From contig CAZADH010000006.1 in the NCBI GenBank assembly GCA_964483805.1, positions 1 to 64,000 on the forward strand: a DNA stretch of 64,000 nt. The letters run 5' to 3'. The notes below the pieces were generated by a model that was not told where the DNA came from, searched no databases, and saw nothing but the letters and a program-made list of their open reading frames with translations. A program made the position numbers and the translations under genes. Every line of letters begins with the position of its first letter. Positions within the stretch are counted from its first letter, which is position 1. This DNA is from CAZADH01 sp964483805 (lineage in GTDB: Bacteria > Muiribacteriota > Ozemobacteria > Ozemobacterales > Ozemobacteraceae). Shown piece after piece: positions 9,227 to 16,123 of the stretch.

Positions 9227-10003
9227 ATGCGTCGATTCATCATTCTGTTGGCTCTCGTGATGTTGGCAACCCCGTCGTGGGCGCTGAGCGATCCTTCCAA
9301 GTCGCTGCTCGATCAACTGCGCGCCAAATACCGGGGCGCTCCGGTCGCTGCCCCCGACACCACCCCGGCCCCGACCGCCGATGTCGCACCCACACCCGAT
9401 TGCACCGCGGCCGCCCCGGCCACCTGCTGCGGCAAGTGCGACAAGAAAGCCGACCCGAAGTGCGCCGACAAGTGCAAGAAAGCGTGCGACAAAAAGTGCG
9501 CCGACAAGTGCCCCAAGGATTGCTGCAAGAAGGCCGACAAGGCCTGCAAAGCCAAATGTGACAAGGCCTGCAAGAGCAAGTGCCCGAAAGACAAGAAGCC
9601 CTGCTGCCCTGCGTGCAAACCTGGCACCCCGTGCGACAAATGCCGCGCTGCTTGCGCAGCCAAAGCCGAGTGCAAAGCCAAATGCCCCAAGGCGAAGGCC
9701 GACTGCAAAGGCAAGTGCCCCAAAGCCAAGCCCGAGTGCAAAGACAAGTGCGACAACGTGAAGAAAGACAAGATCCGCTGCTGGCAGTATCGCCCCTGCG
9801 ACAAGTGCCTCGAGGCGATGGCCAAGTGCCCCAAGTGCGACAACGCCAAGCACAACATGTGCCAAGAGTGCCGCAAAATCGCGCGCTCGATGGGTCACTG
9901 CAAGCGCGAGAAGCCCTGGGGTCACCACCATCATCGCCGCTTCCACAAGCCCCGCAAGGTCGCCGACAAGACCGTCGACCAGGCCAAGCCCCAGGCCAAG
10001 TAA
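9227..10003 (+). CDS. Exported Cys/Lys-rich protein
   Basis: A 258-aa protein with a clear signal peptide (MRRFIILLALVMLATPSWA). The start at 9227 is preceded by GAGGT; an upstream in-frame ATG lacks a signal sequence. After a short Pro/Ala linker, about 35 cysteines fall in irregular repeats of the type CxxKC, KCPKDCC and CKAKCPKAKADC, mixed with many lysines. The C-terminus has a GHHHHRRFHK cluster. Such density suggests either heavy disulfide bonding in the envelope or metal binding; neither can be decided from sequence. I recognise no family. It stands alone between tilS and the integrated element and is followed by a strong terminator. Confidence 0.85.
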   Translation: MRRFIILLALVMLATPSWALSDPSKSLLDQLRAKYRGAPVAAPDTTPAPTADVAPTPDCTAAAPATCCGKCDKKADPKCADKCKKACDKKCADKCPKDCCKKADKACKAKCDKACKSKCPKDKKPCCPACKPGTPCDKCRAACAAKAECKAKCPKAKADCKGKCPKAKPECKDKCDNVKKDKIRCWQYRPCDKCLEAMAKCPKCDNAKHNMCQECRKIARSMGHCKREKPWGHHHHRRFHKPRKVADKTVDQAKPQAK

Positions 10004-10044
10004 TTCCGCTTTTCTCGCCTGATCAACCGATCATCAGGCGACCG

Positions 10045-10080
10045 CAAACCCCGCCCGGCATCACTGCCCGGCGGGGTTTG
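10045..10080 (+). terminator. Rho-independent terminator of the Cys-rich gene
   Basis: A long stem built on CAAACCCCGCC and GGCGGGGTTTG, followed by TCTCTTT, 41 bases after the stop codon. Confidence 0.85.
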
Positions 10081-10123
10081 TCTCTTTGCGGAGCAGCCCG
10101 CAACGCGTGCTTCGTGTCGCCGC

Positions 10124-10153
10124 AGACAAAAACAGCCCGCGCACTGCGCGGGC
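10124..10153 (-). terminator. Terminator, probably the original one of the tRNA operon
   Basis: The hairpin GCCCGCGCACTGCGCGGGC is followed on the minus strand by TGTTTTTG. It lies just outside the left repeat of the integrated element. Without the element it would follow the 3' end of tRNA-Met directly, so it is best read as the ancestral tRNA operon terminator now separated from it by 11 kb. Confidence 0.7.
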
Positions 10154-10159
10154 CGCTGG

Positions 10160-10176
10160 ATCGGTAGCAAGGGAGG
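10160..10176. repeat. Left attachment repeat of the integrated element
   Basis: ATCGGTAGCAAGGGAGG, identical to 21497-21513, where the sequence forms the 3' end of tRNA-Met and its flank. This is the expected relic of site-specific integration. Confidence 0.8.
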
Positions 10177-10236
10177 CTACTGAACGCTGGATCGAAACGG
10201 CTATTCCTGGCTCATATTGAAAAGCACCATTCAGAC

Positions 10237-10261
10237 CTTGATACCATTCCTGATACTCAAG
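10237..10261. promoter_or_regulatory. Candidate integrase arm-binding sites, left end
   Basis: CTTGATACC (10237-10245) and TGATACTCAAG (10251-10261) lie 60-100 bases inside the left attachment repeat. The same CTTGATACTCAAG word recurs near the right end, as expected for arm-type integrase sites. Confidence 0.5.
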
Positions 10262-10418
10262 ATTCCTGGGTGCGCAGCCAATTTCACGTCGTTCCCCAGA
10301 CGATTGCTGGTCACTTCATGCCGCTGACGTTTGCCACCGCCACGACCAAAGTTCGGGCTGAAGCTCCGACCAGGTGATGGTATACTGACAACGAGTCTGC
10401 AACAGGAGCGATGGTCAG

Positions 10419-11168
10419 TTGAACAAGAAATTCGAGATCGTCTTCGCCGGTCGTGAACTGAAGATCGATGCCGTAAGGCCCCGCGATCTGGCTGACATGA
10501 TCATGGCCATCGACGAAATGGTGACGGCCGCGCGGTCGTCACCCTCGAACGCCGGCCACTCGGTCGCGATCCTGGCTGTGCAGGCCGGCAGTATTCGCTT
10601 ACAAGGTATGGCTGTCGATGACGACAGCGCGGAAGCGTATCGCCGCGTGGCCGGAGCCGTAGCCAGGCGTGACTATTCGGCCATTCCAACCCCGTCACTC
10701 GAGGGTCTTCGACGCATCGCCCACTTTGCCGGCCGATACCGATGCTCTGCGTCGTTCACCGCCGGCCGCTCGAGCAAGCCGATCGCGACCGTCGATGCAG
10801 ATACCAAGATTCCGCGCCACGCCCCGGTGTTCGGCGAGACCACCGTTTTCGGCACCATCATCCGTGCCGGGGGAAAGAGTCCGACCGTTCACGTCGAGTT
10901 GTCCGACGGGCGGATCCTTAGCTGCACCGCCTCGAAGAAACACGCCAAGGAGCTCGGTGCAGTTCTGTATACCACCGTAGGCCTCCGTGGCCATGCCACG
11001 TGGGACCCCATCACCATGCGGGTAGAGTCATTCGCCATCAAGAGCATCGAACCCTATCGTGACGGATCTGTCGTCGATGCGTTCGCTGAACTCTCAAAGG
11101 AACTCGGTGGTTTTTTCACCGACGTTGAGGATATCGACGGCTACGTGAAGAGCATTCGGCATGGGTAA
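10419..11168 (+). CDS. Unknown protein paired with a PIN-domain nuclease
   Basis: A 249-aa protein I do not recognise. The TTG at 10419 is chosen because AGGAG stands 10 bases upstream and the frame begins MNKKFEIVFAGREL there; the ATG at 10411 is out of frame and stops at once. The N-terminal 100 residues are mixed alpha/beta and the second half looks beta-rich (VFGTIIRAGG...VHVELSDGRILSC). Its last 8 bases overlap the next gene, which encodes a PIN nuclease, so the two are translationally coupled as toxin-antitoxin partners usually are. If it is an antitoxin it is much larger than usual and shows no obvious ribbon-helix-helix, AbrB or HTH signature. Confidence 0.7.
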   Translation: MNKKFEIVFAGRELKIDAVRPRDLADMIMAIDEMVTAARSSPSNAGHSVAILAVQAGSIRLQGMAVDDDSAEAYRRVAGAVARRDYSAIPTPSLEGLRRIAHFAGRYRCSASFTAGRSSKPIATVDADTKIPRHAPVFGETTVFGTIIRAGGKSPTVHVELSDGRILSCTASKKHAKELGAVLYTTVGLRGHATWDPITMRVESFAIKSIEPYRDGSVVDAFAELSKELGGFFTDVEDIDGYVKSIRHG

Positions 11169-11655
11169 GCCTCTGGTCGTCTGTCTCGATACCAACATCA
11201 TCATCTGGGGTGTGAAGGGTGAGAGTTCGTCGGGCCAAGGGCCCATGGTCGGGCGAGCGAAAGCGTTCATTGCAGAACTCGAGGCCAGCAAAGCCCGGAT
11301 CGTCGTCCCCGCAGTCGTGGTCGCCGAGGCTCTCATCAAGGTGCCGAAGATGCATCATCAGCGGGTTCTCGAAGTATTCGAGCGCCGCTTCATGGTCGCC
11401 CCTTTCGACGCGCGGGCCGGTTCATGCTACGCTAGCCTGTTTCAGACCTGGCTCGAAAAGAACAAGAAGCACACCAAGCTGAAGACCCCGAAACGCGACA
11501 TCAAACCCGACTTCATGATCGTCGCTACTGCAATCGCAGCCGGAGCGACCAAGCTTTACTCGAGCGACGCCGGGATGAGAGCCTTCGCATTGGGGCACAT
11601 CGACGCGGAGGACCTACCTGCGATCCCGGTCCAGCATGTGATCGACGAATTCTGA
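11161..11655 (+). CDS. PIN-domain ribonuclease-like protein (putative toxin)
   Basis: A 164-aa protein with the four acidic positions of PIN (VapC-like) metal-dependent RNases: D10 in VVCLDTNIIIWG, E56 in VVVAEALIKV, D117 in IKPDFMIVATAIA and D136 in LYSSDAG. The PDFMIVATAIA helix is a strong family signature. It overlaps the preceding gene by 8 bases. Family knowledge suggests cleavage of tRNA or rRNA when not held by a partner. It is cargo at the distal end of the integrated element, where addiction or phage-defence modules are common. Confidence 0.8.
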   Translation: MGKPLVVCLDTNIIIWGVKGESSSGQGPMVGRAKAFIAELEASKARIVVPAVVVAEALIKVPKMHHQRVLEVFERRFMVAPFDARAGSCYASLFQTWLEKNKKHTKLKTPKRDIKPDFMIVATAIAAGATKLYSSDAGMRAFALGHIDAEDLPAIPVQHVIDEF

Positions 11656-11771
11656 CCGCCAGCAGGCGGCGATGTTTTCCCGTTTTGCGTTCCGTAGCAG
11701 ACCGCAGCCACACAACGTATGTATCTGTTGTTCGAGCGTTCTCGATGCGGTGTGAGCGAAGCGAGGTTACC

Positions 11772-12194
11772 GTGAAACCGAGACCTGCCATTGACCGCGA
11801 GCTGATGCTCAGCCGATTGCGAAAGGTCACGTACGAACCGATCGACGAAACGAGCTTCTCGAAGCACGGTATTCCATCTCTGACAATCGCAACGAGTGAG
11901 GGCTTGCTGCGTCTCGATCCGCAAGATGGATCCGACGGGGTCCACGGCCCGATGTCGCTGACGCAGATTACGACCGCCTTGCAACAAGAAGACGACCTGG
12001 ACGTCACGACGCTCGACGGATTCAAGGTTGCCAAGAAATACTGGTATTACTTCGACGGGGAGCAGATCCGACTGGCCTTTTCCAAAGACAAAGCATGGGA
12101 AGCCTACGTGTCCGACCAAGAGGACGTGGTTCGTTGGGAGGATCTCGCCGACGAGGAACTCCGCGCCATTTATGCACAACTGTTCCCTGGCTGA
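11772..12194 (+). CDS. Hypothetical cytoplasmic protein
   Basis: A 140-aa soluble protein with no recognised family. The GTG at 11772 is preferred since GCGAGG stands just upstream; an ATG at 11805 (MLSRLRKVTY) is the alternative. It is acidic towards the C-terminus (WEDLADEELRAIYAQLFPG) and contains an aromatic KKYWYYF patch. It follows the PIN gene by 116 bases in the same orientation, so it may belong to the same cargo unit. Confidence 0.55.
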   Translation: MKPRPAIDRELMLSRLRKVTYEPIDETSFSKHGIPSLTIATSEGLLRLDPQDGSDGVHGPMSLTQITTALQQEDDLDVTTLDGFKVAKKYWYYFDGEQIRLAFSKDKAWEAYVSDQEDVVRWEDLADEELRAIYAQLFPG

Positions 12195-12389
12195 TTCACA
12201 CACGGATTGACCGCGAACTCGCCCGCCGACAGCGAGGCGTTCATGCTGGACTCAAACGTCCTGGGCTCCCCCGGGGAATCGGCCAAGTCATGTTTTCCGG
12301 ACGATACCGAGCACCCAAGCGAACGGCCTGTAAGCGATTTGCTGACGTGTGCACCGACACGGAACTAAGCCACAACAAGAATCAGATCG

Positions 12390-12743
12390 TCATTCCATCG
12401 TCGGCGGATCCTGTGGATGTCCCGAAGAAGTCACCCGAGGCTGCTTACTCCTATGGGTGACATATTCCCACCATCCATGGAATACATTGTAAACCATGAC
12501 GACCCACCCGCCATACCATGTCATGATGAAGAAATTGTTCTTGTACTCCTCTTTCATCCAGGCCCAGGGGGACGCGATGCACATCCAGAAAGAAAGTAGA
12601 ACCGCCAAAACACTGATCTTGTGACACAAGGACCCATTGGGTCCCCCTTGTCGCAAATAGTGCGGGTCATCAGTCACCCGCCAGACGCTCAAGGGAAACC
12701 ACGTGACTGCGACAATCGCAAAGATCTTGATGACAGTGTCCAT
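12390..12743 (-). CDS. Small integral membrane protein
   Basis: A 117-aa protein with three predicted membrane helices: near residues 4-21 (VIKIFAIVAVTWFPLS), 43-62 (LAVLLSFWMCIASPW) and 70-90 (FIMTWYGGWVVMVYNVF). The ATG at 12743 has GGAGGG upstream. The tail is hydrophilic and proline-rich. No family is recognised. It lies on the opposite strand from the PIN pair and downstream of the lipoprotein in the element's cargo half. The DNA here is less GC-rich than the core genome. The 195 bases before it and 201 after it hold nothing I can name. Confidence 0.6.
   Translation of the reverse strand: MDTVIKIFAIVAVTWFPLSVWRVTDDPHYLRQGGPNGSLCHKISVLAVLLSFWMCIASPWAWMKEEYKNNFFIMTWYGGWVVMVYNVFHGWWEYVTHRSKQPRVTSSGHPQDPPTME
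12481..12491. repeat. Copy of the dispersed AT-rich motif (AATACATTGTA)
   Basis: An almost perfect copy inside the membrane-protein gene, showing that the motif also occurs within the integrated element. Confidence 0.45.
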
Positions 12744-12944
12744 GCGTTCAAACCCTCCGCCGATCCCTTGCACAGCATCATTTCACACGGATCATCGAAC
12801 AGCGTCGGCCCCCGCTTTGATCGGCAATCGTCAATCGCTCGGAGGGTTGCGACTAATCGGGAAGGCCCGGAACCGTCGGCCAAGTGTCGACTTTCCGGGA
12901 ATCGTAGGATCTGGAAACGAACTTGATAGCCGAGTTTTCCACGG

Positions 12945-15119
12945 TCATGGCTTTGGCCGAACCGCAAAGGCTATATCGCACCAATATGCGTAGTTTTGCA
13001 CATCGTATCCGGGATTGCCGTCTTTGAAACTGAACAACCAAGCATCCGACGTATCTTTCGAACCTGACCAGACCTGATAGGCCAGATTGCTCCTGAATTC
13101 GGGAGAGAGGTGAAGAGGCCACGGTCCAAACTGCATGCTCCCGTCACTTGAGTGACCGATTCCCCCCGTGCGGGTTGTGGATGCGATATACAGACCCTGC
13201 AACTCCAGCAAGGTCGGAGAGCGCCAACCGCCGCCGAGGCCGCTGATCCAATCTTGAGCGGCATTCCAACTAGTTCCACGATCCTCTCCTTCCAACCATT
13301 GCAGTTTTGTGAACGAGTCCGTAATTACGCCAGTTTCATCTCGTGAAAAGCGCCCTGGTGGTGTCGCCGAAAACTCTGTCGACGGGGCTGACTCACCGCC
13401 AGAACCGATGGACGTGAGGACATAATAGTAGACCACGTAGTTTGTAAGACCAGCGTGCGTGTAGGGGTTTGTCACCCCGACAATCTTGGTTCCTGTCATA
13501 GGCGGCACGCCCGATGCCGTGCACCAGTATAGATTGTAACTGGTCGCGCCGCTGGCAACCGTCCAAGCGATCGTGTTGAAAGAGTCACTAGCCGTGATCG
13601 CTATGGTCACAGGCGCGTGCGGAGCCGGCGGCTGTGGCGTTGCGGAGAACTCGGGAGACGCAACCGACTCCCCACCACTGTTGGCTGCTGTTACTATGTA
13701 GTAGTAAACTTGACCATTGGTCAGCCCAGTGTGCACATAACCGCTACTGACACTCGCGACCATGTTGCCGGTCACGGGAGTCACGCCGGACGCCGTCGAC
13801 CAGTACAAGTTGTATTTAGCGGCACCACTGACAGCCGACCACGTGATCGTGTTTCGAGTATCGCCGGCCGTAGCCCTCACGCCTCCCGGAGCGACCGGCA
13901 CCGGCGGTGGCGGTGTTGGCATCGTGATGCGAGTGAGCTCGACATCAAACGTGGTCGCTTGGCCAGCACCGAATGAGATCGTGCGCACCTTGGTCTCGTA
14001 TCCAAGTTTCTCGAACTGCACTTCCCATGAGCCCTGCGGCATGTTGAAGACTTGGTAGAATCCGTTGCGATCCGAGGTCGAGACGTTGCCCCAGCAAGTC
14101 ACCACCACATCGGACAACGCTGTGTTCGAACCAACGACGTAGACCTTGCCGCTAATCGAATTGGGCGCAGCCTGCATTTGCAGTTGCGGCACCGTGGTGT
14201 TGCCGCCCGCAGGAACTGTGATCTTACCGGAGATGCCCCGAAACAGTGCTGATACCGGCCCTTTCTCGCACCAAACCTCTTGCTCCCCGGCTGGGACATT
14301 GATCAGCTTGTAATGGCCATTGGCATCAGCGGTCGTCGAAATACTCTTGTTGCTGCCGAGATATACCTGGGCGCCCGCGGCAACTTCCGCCCTAATCGCA
14401 CCGCGGCCACTGGCCGCCGGAGTAACGATCACAGCGTCGCCTTCTACAGTGCCCGTCGGGCGCTGCACACCCTGCAATACAACGTGCGCTGTATCGACAG
14501 CGCGACCATAAACGACCAATGCGTCACCTGTTGTACGGTCGATTCCGCCAACGGCCGTCACAACCTGGGCGACCAAATCGGGGGTCGCCAGGGCAAATCT
14601 CGTCGGGGTCGTGCTGATCTGCTCGACGACTTGTCCAACAACATCTTGAGGCATTTTCGATCCCGTCGGATTCACAACGATCGTGTTCATCTGATTCGCG
14701 ACGAGATCCTTCGCACCGCGAAAGTCCCCGAATCCACCAATGCTGCCGTCGGCAATGTGGACCTTCACCAGGGTGGGTTTCGCGTCCAAGACCGCGTCGA
14801 CGAGAACTGTCCCCTGCGCGTCGGCAACCGCGTTGACTACACGAGTGGTCGTGCGCGTTGTCGTGTTGCCAACATTCAACGCAATGAAGGTGACTGTCAC
14901 CGCCGGGGTTGCCTTGCCGGCGGCACGCACAGGTGGCTGTGTCCCCACAGTGTCGGCTCCGGTGACAGAGAATGAAAGACGAACCTGCGCGGAAGCTCCG
15001 GCGGAGGGAGATCCGGCATCAATCGATGGCCCGACCGCGGAGCGGCCCTGTTGATTCTGGCATCCGAACAAGATGCCGACCATTAGCACCACCGCAGCGA
15101 GCAGAAAGATTCGGTTCAT
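12945..15119 (-). CDS. Modular lipoprotein with two FN3 domains and a DUF1566-like end
   Basis: A 724-aa protein beginning with a lipoprotein signal (LMVGILFGC, lipidated Cys20). Residues about 40-250 are unassigned. About 255-395 hold two carboxypeptidase-regulatory/PEGA-like beta units (ISGKITVPAGG, ISGKVYVVGSN). About 410-590 hold two fibronectin type III domains with the repeated phrase SGATSYNLYW/SGAAKYNLYW. The last 120 residues look like a DUF1566 (Lcl C-terminal) domain: KLQWLEG...WRSPTLLELQGL...VWSGSKD...AVRP. The protein should sit on a membrane facing outward as an adhesin or binding protein. It lies inside the satellite-like element and would be a surface cargo gene. Confidence 0.8.
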   Translation of the reverse strand: MNRIFLLAAVVLMVGILFGCQNQQGRSAVGPSIDAGSPSAGASAQVRLSFSVTGADTVGTQPPVRAAGKATPAVTVTFIALNVGNTTTRTTTRVVNAVADAQGTVLVDAVLDAKPTLVKVHIADGSIGGFGDFRGAKDLVANQMNTIVVNPTGSKMPQDVVGQVVEQISTTPTRFALATPDLVAQVVTAVGGIDRTTGDALVVYGRAVDTAHVVLQGVQRPTGTVEGDAVIVTPAASGRGAIRAEVAAGAQVYLGSNKSISTTADANGHYKLINVPAGEQEVWCEKGPVSALFRGISGKITVPAGGNTTVPQLQMQAAPNSISGKVYVVGSNTALSDVVVTCWGNVSTSDRNGFYQVFNMPQGSWEVQFEKLGYETKVRTISFGAGQATTFDVELTRITMPTPPPPVPVAPGGVRATAGDTRNTITWSAVSGAAKYNLYWSTASGVTPVTGNMVASVSSGYVHTGLTNGQVYYYIVTAANSGGESVASPEFSATPQPPAPHAPVTIAITASDSFNTIAWTVASGATSYNLYWCTASGVPPMTGTKIVGVTNPYTHAGLTNYVVYYYVLTSIGSGGESAPSTEFSATPPGRFSRDETGVITDSFTKLQWLEGEDRGTSWNAAQDWISGLGGGWRSPTLLELQGLYIASTTRTGGIGHSSDGSMQFGPWPLHLSPEFRSNLAYQVWSGSKDTSDAWLFSFKDGNPGYDVQNYAYWCDIAFAVRPKP

Positions 15120-15318
15120 ATTGATCCACTCCCTTGCTCTCCGATTTGCGACATCATACCGCGGTCGACGCCGATCAGGAAGCCCAGGTTAGAGGCGTCG
15201 CCCACGGCCCATTCGGGTCTTCCCTTTTTTCGATGCAATCAAACCACGGATCAATGAGGTTATGAGCCATGCTCACCTCCCACGACAGATTTGTGATGGG
15301 CCCAGCATCAGGGCGGAC

Positions 15319-15891
15319 TTACGCTGATTCCAGTGGTCCGTCAATTCCAAGGACATCATAGAGGGACATCCGGAACTGCAAAGATTGCCTGAGTGCGACG
15401 GCGAGTTCCTCGCTCGTCAGGAGTTTCGAGACCACCGCGATGCGCTCCTCGCTGGACATGCAACCCATCTCTTCCGCGATTGTCTTCTGGGGGGACATGG
15501 ATTTCCTAAGCGTCTCGAGGCGCTCCTCGAGGGCAACGTGAACCTCGGGCTTTGACAGGGCAGTGGGCCCCGTAATTGTGTGCCGCTGGATGAAATCACC
15601 TTGTGCCTTGCCCAGAATCTCGCTCGCCCGCAGCCTGTCGCGAGTCCTTATCGTTGGGTCGCGCATTATCGCCGTCCACCACTCCTGGCGCTCGCGGGCA
15701 GTCGAGAGAGCCATCGTTGTCATTTGCTCCGAGAGTTGGCACAGAGCCGACTGCATGCCAACATTTGCCAGCAAGCGCGGTCCAATCCGGTTCGCTGCGC
15801 CGCGATAACCAGCTATGCGTGCCGACTCACTGGCGTTGCCGGTGGCTGCGTACGTTTCAACAAATCGCCGTTGACGCTCGGTGAGTTTCAT
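15319..15891 (-). CDS. Phage small terminase subunit-like protein
   Basis: A 190-aa protein opening MKLTERQRRFVETYAATGN with ASESARIAGYRG, the typical N-terminal helix-turn-helix of Terminase_2/XtmA-type small subunits, which bind pac or cos sites. The ATG at 15891 has TTGAGG upstream; the frame stays open further but without phage-like sequence. The rest is helical and charged. No large terminase gene accompanies it. In phage satellites a lone TerS redirects the helper's packaging to satellite DNA, and the same role is inferred here. The 199 bases before it and the lipoprotein stop hold nothing recognisable. Confidence 0.75.
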   Translation of the reverse strand: MKLTERQRRFVETYAATGNASESARIAGYRGAANRIGPRLLANVGMQSALCQLSEQMTTMALSTARERQEWWTAIMRDPTIRTRDRLRASEILGKAQGDFIQRHTITGPTALSKPEVHVALEERLETLRKSMSPQKTIAEEMGCMSSEERIAVVSKLLTSEELAVALRQSLQFRMSLYDVLGIDGPLESA

Positions 15892-16054
15892 CGCGGCGGC
15901 CTCAAAGTGGCAGTATTTGGAAGCTCGCGGGGCCCCGCGTAACATGTGGAGCAACGGAAACACCGACCCCTGGTTCCGCTGCCGGGGCTTGTGTCGGTCG
16001 TCAATACTCGAATGTGTCTGAAGTAACATCGGCGACATGGCCGGGGCTTGTATC

Positions 16055-16108
16055 CATCGTTACTTTTGCTACCATGGTTACGTTCATTACCGTTGTTACA
16101 TTGTCCAT
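16055..16108. repeat. Three imperfect 18-bp iterons beside the replicase gene
   Basis: CATCGTTACTTTTGCTAC, CATGGTTACGTTCATTAC and CGTTGTTACATTGTCCAT are contiguous, with GTTAC repeating exactly every 18 bases (16059, 16077, 16095). The array lies 16 bases from the 3' end of the primase-polymerase gene, a usual place for a satellite replication origin. Confidence 0.45.
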
Positions 16109-16123
16109 ACATTCTGCGCCCAC

